DNA of 64,000 bases from Axinella damicornis (lineage: Eukaryota; Porifera; Demospongiae; Axinellida; Axinellidae): positions 18,191,457 through 18,255,456 of the forward strand of contig OZ007505.1 of assembly GCA_963931865.1 (NCBI GenBank), given 5' to 3'. The stretch's first letter is position 1, and every line of letters starts with the position of its first letter. This document shows positions 57,831-64,000 of this stretch, piece after piece. The position numbers were made by a program, and so were the translations under genes. The notes beneath the pieces are model-generated. The model ran no database searches. It saw only the letters and a program-made list of their open reading frames with translations, and was not told the origin of the DNA.

Positions 57831-60800
57831 GGATGCATAAGATGGATCAATTATGTCAGCATTCGATCAGTGTACCCATCGAACACTCACTCTTCAGCAA
57901 AGCACGTTCCGTGGTAGTCAATCCTGACATCGTGAGCCCGAGCATGGCAGGGGGAAGGGTACGTGTCACCATCACTGCCACACACCATCTCACTGCAGAG
58001 AGAGGGCCGGCAGGGACCAGTGTAGGCAAGCGTTACCTCTGCCTGGTGGAGGTGGCAGAGAGTCCTGTAGGTCTTGTCATCAGAGCCACACACCTGAGCA
58101 AACTCCTCCTCCTTACACTCCTCCTTGGCAACTACAAGAGAAATGCAATTATAATTGTATTACTGAAGATAATTTCCACATTAATGTTTTTCAGATTTAA
58201 TTAACACTCACCACACATATACTGCCGGCAAGGTAGCCTGGAGCCATCTTTGGTATAGAGAGCCAAACAGACACCGTGGTTGATGGGAACACAGAGTTGA
58301 TCGTCTGCACACTCGTGGTTATCACAGGGATTCTGCATGCGACAAGATATGGTGTTTCAATAAGCCCCTCTTCATCCAAAGGTGCTAGTAGTTACCAGTT
58401 AGAGCAATGAATACTACGTACAAGTATAGTACACTACGCGTGTTTAACACACCTTCTCTGTACAGGGTCCAGCTGTGATGTCTTCTTCTTTCAGATCCCC
58501 ACAGTTGACAGCATAGCAGAGAGAGTTGTATGTCTTGCCATTTGCCCCACACACCTCCTCGCCAACCTCCTCCTCACATCGCTTGCAAGGATCAGACTCC
58601 TCTTCACTTGGCAGTTCATCAAGGTCCAACTCATCCTCTTCTGATTCTTCCTCATCCAATTCGTCCTCCTCAGTTACTTTGTCTTCCTCTTCGCCCAGGC
58701 TGTCCTCCAACTGCTCTTCAACACGCTCTTCCTTCACTTTCTCTTCAACTTGTTCCTCAATTTCCTCCTCAAGATCCTCCTCAACTTCTTCCTCAATTTT
58801 CTCCTCCATATCATCTTCAATGTCATCTTCTATAGCTGACTCTATCCTCTCTTCAACATCCTCTTCAATCTCATTTTCCACATCAGCCTCAATGTCCTGC
58901 TCAACTTTCTCCTCAATCTCTTCTGCCATCTTCTCAGCTTTAGATTTGTTTTTCTTCTTCTTCTTCTCTCCCTTGGATGTATTCTTCTGCTCTGACTCCT
59001 CCTGAGGTTCCGTTTTAGATTTGTTCTTCTTTTTCCCGCGTTTGGGCCCATTCTCCTCCTGCTCTGGCTCATCCTGATGCTCCGTTGTAGATTTGTTCTT
59101 CTTTTTCCCACGTTTGGACCCATTCTCCTCCTGCTCTGGCTCATCCTGATGCTCCGTTGTAGATTTGTTCTTCTTTTTCCCACGTTTGGACCCATTCTCC
59201 TCCTGCTCTGGCTCATCCTGATGCTCCGTTGTAGATTTGTTCTTCTTTTTCCCACGTTTGGACCCATTCTCTTCCTGCTCTGGCTCATCCTGATGCTCCG
59301 TTTTAGACTTGTTCTTCTTTCTCCCGTCTTTGGACCTGTGCTCTGGTTGCTCTGGTTTGGATTTCTTCCCCTTTTTCCCTGCTTTGAACCCATTCTCCTC
59401 CTGCTCTGGCCCATTCTGCTGCGCTGCTTTAGATTTCTTCCCCTTTTTCTCTGCTTTGGATTTGTTTTTGTTTTTCTCCTGCCGTGGTTCAGTCCGACGC
59501 CTGGTGCTGGATTTCCTGTTCCCTTTCTTCTTCTGGTGTGACTCCAGAGGGTTTTCTTCACCGGCTTGCTTGCCCTCCTTCTGGCCTCCTTTCTTTCCAG
59601 CCTTTCTTCCACGACTCTTTCTCCCCTTGACACGGGCCCCCCTCCTATTTCGTTGATTTTCTTCTCCTTCACCTTCTCTTGGTTCCATTTCATCACCTTC
59701 ACCATTCATTTCTTCCTCAGATTCAAAACGGTCCATGTTGAATTTTTCCAAATCGGTCTCAGCCTCCCCAAGTAGAACTGCTGCGTCTTCTGGTGGGGAA
59801 CTCCTCCTAGCTCTGCTGTGTGTGTTGCTTTTCTTCAGCTTATCCAGGAAACGTTGCAGTAGTCCTCCTAGACGGATCTTCCACTGCACTGCAGGAGAGT
59901 TTTTCTCATCTTCTCGGGTTTCCACAGCAACACTGCAATTAAAGGAATTGCAGAACATTTGAAGATATGATCCTTCACATGATTATTTAAGCTAGGAAAT
60001 TAGTAGCATCCCATCATTACAAAGGCTAATAATTATTTTTGAAGAAGACAAGACTCCAATGCTTGGAGTTCAAACTCACTTCTTGGTCCCATGGTGTCGT
60101 GGCCTATCAGAATGATCGTGTGCATCAACAGCATCCTCTTCAATTGGTTCCTCAGTGATATCGTGGTCTTCTTCTTCCTCAAGATCATCATCTTCAAGTT
60201 CGTTATCATCCTCAGAATCCTGGCCTTCAAGCTCTTCAGCCACCGATTCTTCCTCCCCAGCTGTTTTGCTGTTCTTCTTGTTCCCCTTTCCTCTCTTCTT
60301 GCCACCTAGGTTCTGTCCTTTTTTGCCATGATTCCTATGCGGTGACACATCACTGGCCTTTTCCTCATCATCCTCTTCAAGTTCAATGTCATTTTCAGCT
60401 TCTTGAACTTCATCATCTACCTCACACTTCCTTGCCTTATCACACTTGCTCTTTCTCTTTCCAGCTTTTCCAGCTTGCTTCTTAGGACTGTCAGCATCCA
60501 ATTCTCTGCTGTCATCGACCAAATCATCTATCAGATTATCTAACTCCTCAATCTCTTCACGGACCTCCACAGCATCTTTCTTCACCTTCCCACCTTCGTT
60601 GTCTTTCTTCCTTCCAGCTGTGTTTTTCTGACCAGTTTTCTTGTGTTGCATGTCCTTGCCTTCAAGTTCATCCACTCTATTGTCTAGGGAATCGACAAGA
60701 TGCTCCAGGATTTCAACTTCGTCTTTGAGTGCATCAAGATGTGAACCATCAACCTTCTTTCCGCCCCTGTGTTTCATTCCTACCTTCTCACTGGTTTGAT

Positions 60801-63753
60801 CCACCTCAGACACATCATTGTCAAAGTTTAGATCTTCACTCAAAGAGTTGATCAGATTTTCAACCTCCACTTCAATGCTCTCCTCAACATCACCCTTTTG
60901 TTGCTTTCTCCTTCCTGTCTTGTCCTTCTTTCCATTTCTGCCTGGTTTCTTTGTATTCCTGTCCTGGTCATCAGCATCTTTGTCGTCAAAGTCCAGATCC
61001 TCCTCACTCAGATCATCCACCAAGTCCTCAGCATCACCATCTTCAACCTTTTGGTGCTTCTTCCCCTTTCTCTCCTTCTTCCCCTTTCGGCCCTCCTTTC
61101 TATTCTGGTCCAAACCATGAGAGTCCACTTCATCCTCGTCTTCATCCTCCAATTCAGTATTCTCCTCAGCATCACCCTTTCGGCCCTTTCCCCTTCCTGT
61201 CTTATCCTTCTTTCCATTTCTGCCTGGCTTCTTTGCATTCCTGTCCTGGTCATCAGCATCATTGTCAAAGTCCCGATCCTCACTCAAATTGTCCGCTGCC
61301 TCCTTATCTTCAAATTTTTGGTGCTTCTTCCCCTTTCTCTTCGTATCATTCTTCTTTCCCTTTCGGACCTCCTTACTATTCTGGTCCAAACCTTCGGAGT
61401 CCACTTCATCCTCCTCTTCATCCTTCAATTCTGTAGTCTCTTCAACATCACCCTTTCGGTCCTTTCTCTTTCCTGATTTGTCCTTCTTTCCATTTCTGCC
61501 TGGCTTCTTTGCATTCCTGTCCTGGTCATTAGCACCATCGTCAAAGTCCCGTTCCTCACTCAGATCATCCACCAGGTCCTCGGCTTCCTCATCTTCAACG
61601 TTGTCATTTCGGCCGTTCTTCCTCTCCATTTTCTGTTTCCCCTTTCTGCCCTTCTTTCTATTCTGGTCCACCAACTCTCCAACTTCACCATCTTCCGATT
61701 CAGTAGTCTTCTCAGCAGCACCCTCATGACCCTTCCTCCTCTTTACTTCCCCATCCATTTTTCCGTGCCTACCTCTCTTCCTAGATTGGCCAAATTCATC
61801 ATCATCATCAGTTTCCTTAGCTTCAACATCGCCCTTTCGGCCATTCTTCCTTTTCCTCTCCATATTCTTCTTTCCTTTTCTGCCCTCAGGACCATTCTCA
61901 GAAGTATCACTGCCGAAGTTCAAATATTCACTCAGAAAGTCGTCATCTTCCGATTCTTGAATATCACCCTTCCCCCTCTTCATCCCCATCCTGTCCTTTC
62001 CATTCCTGTTCATTTTGTTCTTCCTTGCACCATCTTTGGAACTCAGTTGTTGACCATCTTCAGCCAGTGAGTCCACAAGACTTCTCATATCCTCAATGTC
62101 TCTTTCAAAATCATTTTCTCTCCTCTTCTGGCCCTTCCTGTTCTCCGTTTCTTGTTCCTTGGAATTTGAGCCAATTTCATCATTTCTCCCATTCTTGACT
62201 CTCCTTCCCTTCCTTCGCTCAACAGGTCCTGATTCATCACTTTCCTTTTCCTCACGTCCATGAGACTCACCTTCATCTTTGTCACCAATCATGTTTTTCC
62301 TCCTTCTTTGTTTCCCTTCCTTCTCCTTTCCCCTCCACCCCTTCCTAAGAGGGAAGAAGTTTCTGTTTTTTTCCCTTGCCTCAAGAGGCTGCAGAATAGC
62401 CGAATCAACCTCCTCAGGATCCAGCGTCACATCTGTAAAAGGCATTCATCCAGTGACTCAATGCACTAAAATATTTAACAGATTCATTTGACTGAAATGT
62501 TACCTGTGTCTTCGTTACTGGACTCGTTGTCTTCCAGCTTTTCCCGTCCCTGGCCTCCATCCCGTCCGAACATCAGCTTCCGAATTCCACCTCGTCTCCT
62601 GTGGGCACTCCTCTTCTGCACATGAAGAGGTGGCGCTCCAGAATAATCTGCCTCCAAGTCCAGACCACTGCCGTCCACCTCTGCAAGAAGTTGTGTTGCC
62701 TCCAAATCCAGACCACTACCGTCCACCTCTGCAAGACGTTGCGTTGGTAGTTCTGCCTCCACGTCCAGACCACTACTGTCCACCTCTGCAAGAGGTTGCG
62801 TTGGTAGTTCTGCCTCCACGTCCACACCACTACCGTCCACCTCTGTAAGAAGTTGCATCGGAGATTCTGAATATAAATCCACAGTACACAAATTCAATGG
62901 AATCAAGTGCTTACACTGTGTATATGCATGTTTTTCATCGCCATACTAGTTTCCATATCCATACACTTATTTACCATAGTAGCTGCAGTAGTAAATTCAC
63001 AAGTACCTTAAGGCTACTATTTGAAGATACCTCAGATTTGGTGGGTATTACAATCAGTCACCCATTGTGATGTACTATTTATGACATAATACTATTAAAT
63101 TTTATTAGTGAATGTAAATTTTAGCAAATTCATCTGCTCTTGCTAAAAGCAGTAGCCTTAAGGGTATTGCCTAATTTGTATACAACCAATTTATGTCAAT
63201 CACCCACCAGCAGGTAGTAGTGTTCTGGGTTCATCCGCTTCATGATCAGCATTGCTGTTGGGAGACCCGTCCAGAAGAGTGTCAGACGACTTAGGTCCCA
63301 ATCCAAGATGATCGTACTCAACGCCACTCTTTGGGGTGAGTTGGTTGGCCTTTGGTGATCCAGGATCAATGATTGGAGGGAAGGGTAGCAGTGCACCAGG
63401 GTACATCGGAACACACAGACCGTCATCCATGCTTCCACTCAGTGAGAACTCACATATGTACCCGGTACGGCATGGCTCTTTCCCTGAACATTTCACAGAG
63501 GAACCTGTAGTATATCAAAATCAACAAGTTAGTACAGATACTCAGATAGCTCTTTAACTAGTTTATTTTATTTACCGTCTGCAACTAGATGGGCGCGACT
63601 CGGCTAACTTAGCTACAGCAAATATACGGCATTATTAACAGTAGAAACGGCTCAAAGTCACTCACCGTTGTCCAACGCAGCACAGATATGCAGATACAGA
63701 ACCACCACCACCGTAAGTATAGGTAAAACCCGACCACTTTTCGCTCGTGCCAT
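57008..63753 (-). CDS. RECK: RECK-like GPI-anchored protein with Kazal domains and a 1,250-residue charged repeat region
   Basis: Vertebrate RECK is a GPI-anchored metalloprotease regulator and WNT7 co-receptor. Exons (minus): 63753-63666, 63504-63208, 62866-62504, 62432-60080, 59932-58453, 58332-58212, 58131-57891, 57760-57651, 57585-57008; phases agree, about 1,876 aa against 971 in human. Order: signal peptide (VLPILTVVVVLYLHICAA); a Cys-containing segment (CSGKEPCRTGYICEF); about 20-residue repeats (LAEVDGSGLDVEAELPTQ); two huge exons of Lys/Glu/Asp-rich repeats (about 225-1480); Kazal-like VCGANGKTYNSLC; NPCDNHECADDQLCVP; Kazal-like VCGSDDKTYRTLC and VCGSDGDTYPSPCHARAHD; VIPKGSCCPVCGG; then the RECK-specific C-terminal domain (KCDLTATLSDDGDISVVL, ARCKAASKELVETINN) and a hydrophobic GPI signal (CLATLVVAVVAGTLLTM). 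The Kazal-to-GPI part matches RECK segment by segment. The five N-terminal cysteine-knot motifs and Frizzled-like domain are not visible. Confidence 0.88.
57768..57829. repeat. GT repeat and G39 homopolymer
   Basis: On the RECK sense strand it is C39 then CA repeat, running directly into the acceptor (aaacag) of the exon at 57760. Confidence 0.93.
59010..59320 (-). repeat. 72-bp coding tandem repeat in RECK exon 5
   Basis: Four near-identical and two flanking diverged copies of a 24-residue unit (EQEENGSKRGKKKNK + STTEHQDEP). The nucleotide copies are almost unchanged, so the expansion is recent and in frame. Confidence 0.92.
62645..62865 (-). repeat. Coding repeat in RECK exon 3
   Basis: Four copies of a unit encoding about LAEVDGSGLDVEAELPTQ (one shortened), at roughly 57-bp spacing. 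Confidence 0.88.
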
Positions 63754-64000
63754 GATTGCCGCAGCTATCTCGTCCGAACGAAAATAACAGCGTAAGAAAC
63801 GCTGTTGTCAGGTTAAGAAATTGGTGGCGCGCGTTTCAGTAGCGTAACGCATGCGCAGTTGTATGCGGCCGGCCAGCAATGAATCGTGAAAGGGGTGGGG
63901 CTACCATATGGAGAGAGCTTCGCTGCAGCGCAGAGTACTCGTACTCCCTTGATTTTCCGTTAGTGACAGTACGTTAGCACCATAATTATGCTATACACTA

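Noticed and set aside
58526..62070. Many long plus-strand frames opposite RECK (Ser/Pro/Phe-rich).
   Set aside because: Shadows of the low-complexity charged coding sequence on the minus strand; no independent splice or start evidence.

Overview
The window is eukaryotic nuclear DNA from an early-branching animal, most likely a demosponge. Evidence for an animal: GT-AG introns, and single-copy animal families (FoxP, FoxN2/3, a GAB/DOS docking protein, RECK, eIF4E3, SAMTOR). The case for a sponge is inference from compact genes, short introns, extreme microsatellite load and abundant foldback elements; no marker settles it. All gene models were spliced by hand from splice sites, reading-phase continuity and family knowledge; no search or alignment was run.

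Layout, left to right: (1) FoxN2/3-type forkhead gene, minus strand, 5' end at 2991, 3' part incomplete at the left edge. (2) GAB-family docking adaptor, minus, 14077 to 5642, 11 exons, with a tRNA-Leu gene and an antisense CCCH zinc-finger fragment in its introns. (3) Head-to-head with it (187 bp between start codons), a 27-exon tandem AAA ATPase, plus, 14265-23586. (4) EIF4E3, minus, 30975 to 26555, 8 exons. (5) FoxP, minus, 51571 to 33301, 12 exons over 18 kb, with C2H2 finger, leucine zipper and forkhead domain. (6) A small dithiol glutaredoxin, minus, 53991 to 52839. (7) SAMTOR, plus, 55566-56781, with an apparent one-base frameshift. (8) A RECK-like GPI-anchored protein, minus, 63753 to 57008, convergent with SAMTOR. 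It has the vertebrate RECK C-terminal architecture, but about 1,250 residues of Lys/Glu/Asp-rich repeats stand where the cysteine-knot and Frizzled-like part would be.

The genes do not form one pathway. Several are receptor-signalling, nutrient-sensing or extracellular regulators: GAB relays tyrosine-kinase signals, SAMTOR senses S-adenosylmethionine for mTORC1, EIF4E3 binds mRNA caps, and RECK acts on metalloproteases and WNT7 in vertebrates. FoxP and FoxN2/3 are transcription factors.

Space between and within genes is filled by non-autonomous transposons (several with visible inverted ends and target-site duplications), a tRNA-derived SINE, foldback repeats with AGCCTCGTTCCCAGGC-type ends, minisatellites and long CCCT, C-homopolymer and CA tracts. 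Many of these tracts lie directly upstream of 3' splice sites. The most notable finds are the RECK polyampholyte, the YxN-array GAB protein, the AAA protein with a degenerate second module, the SAMTOR frameshift and the duplicated SUMO-consensus tail of FoxP.
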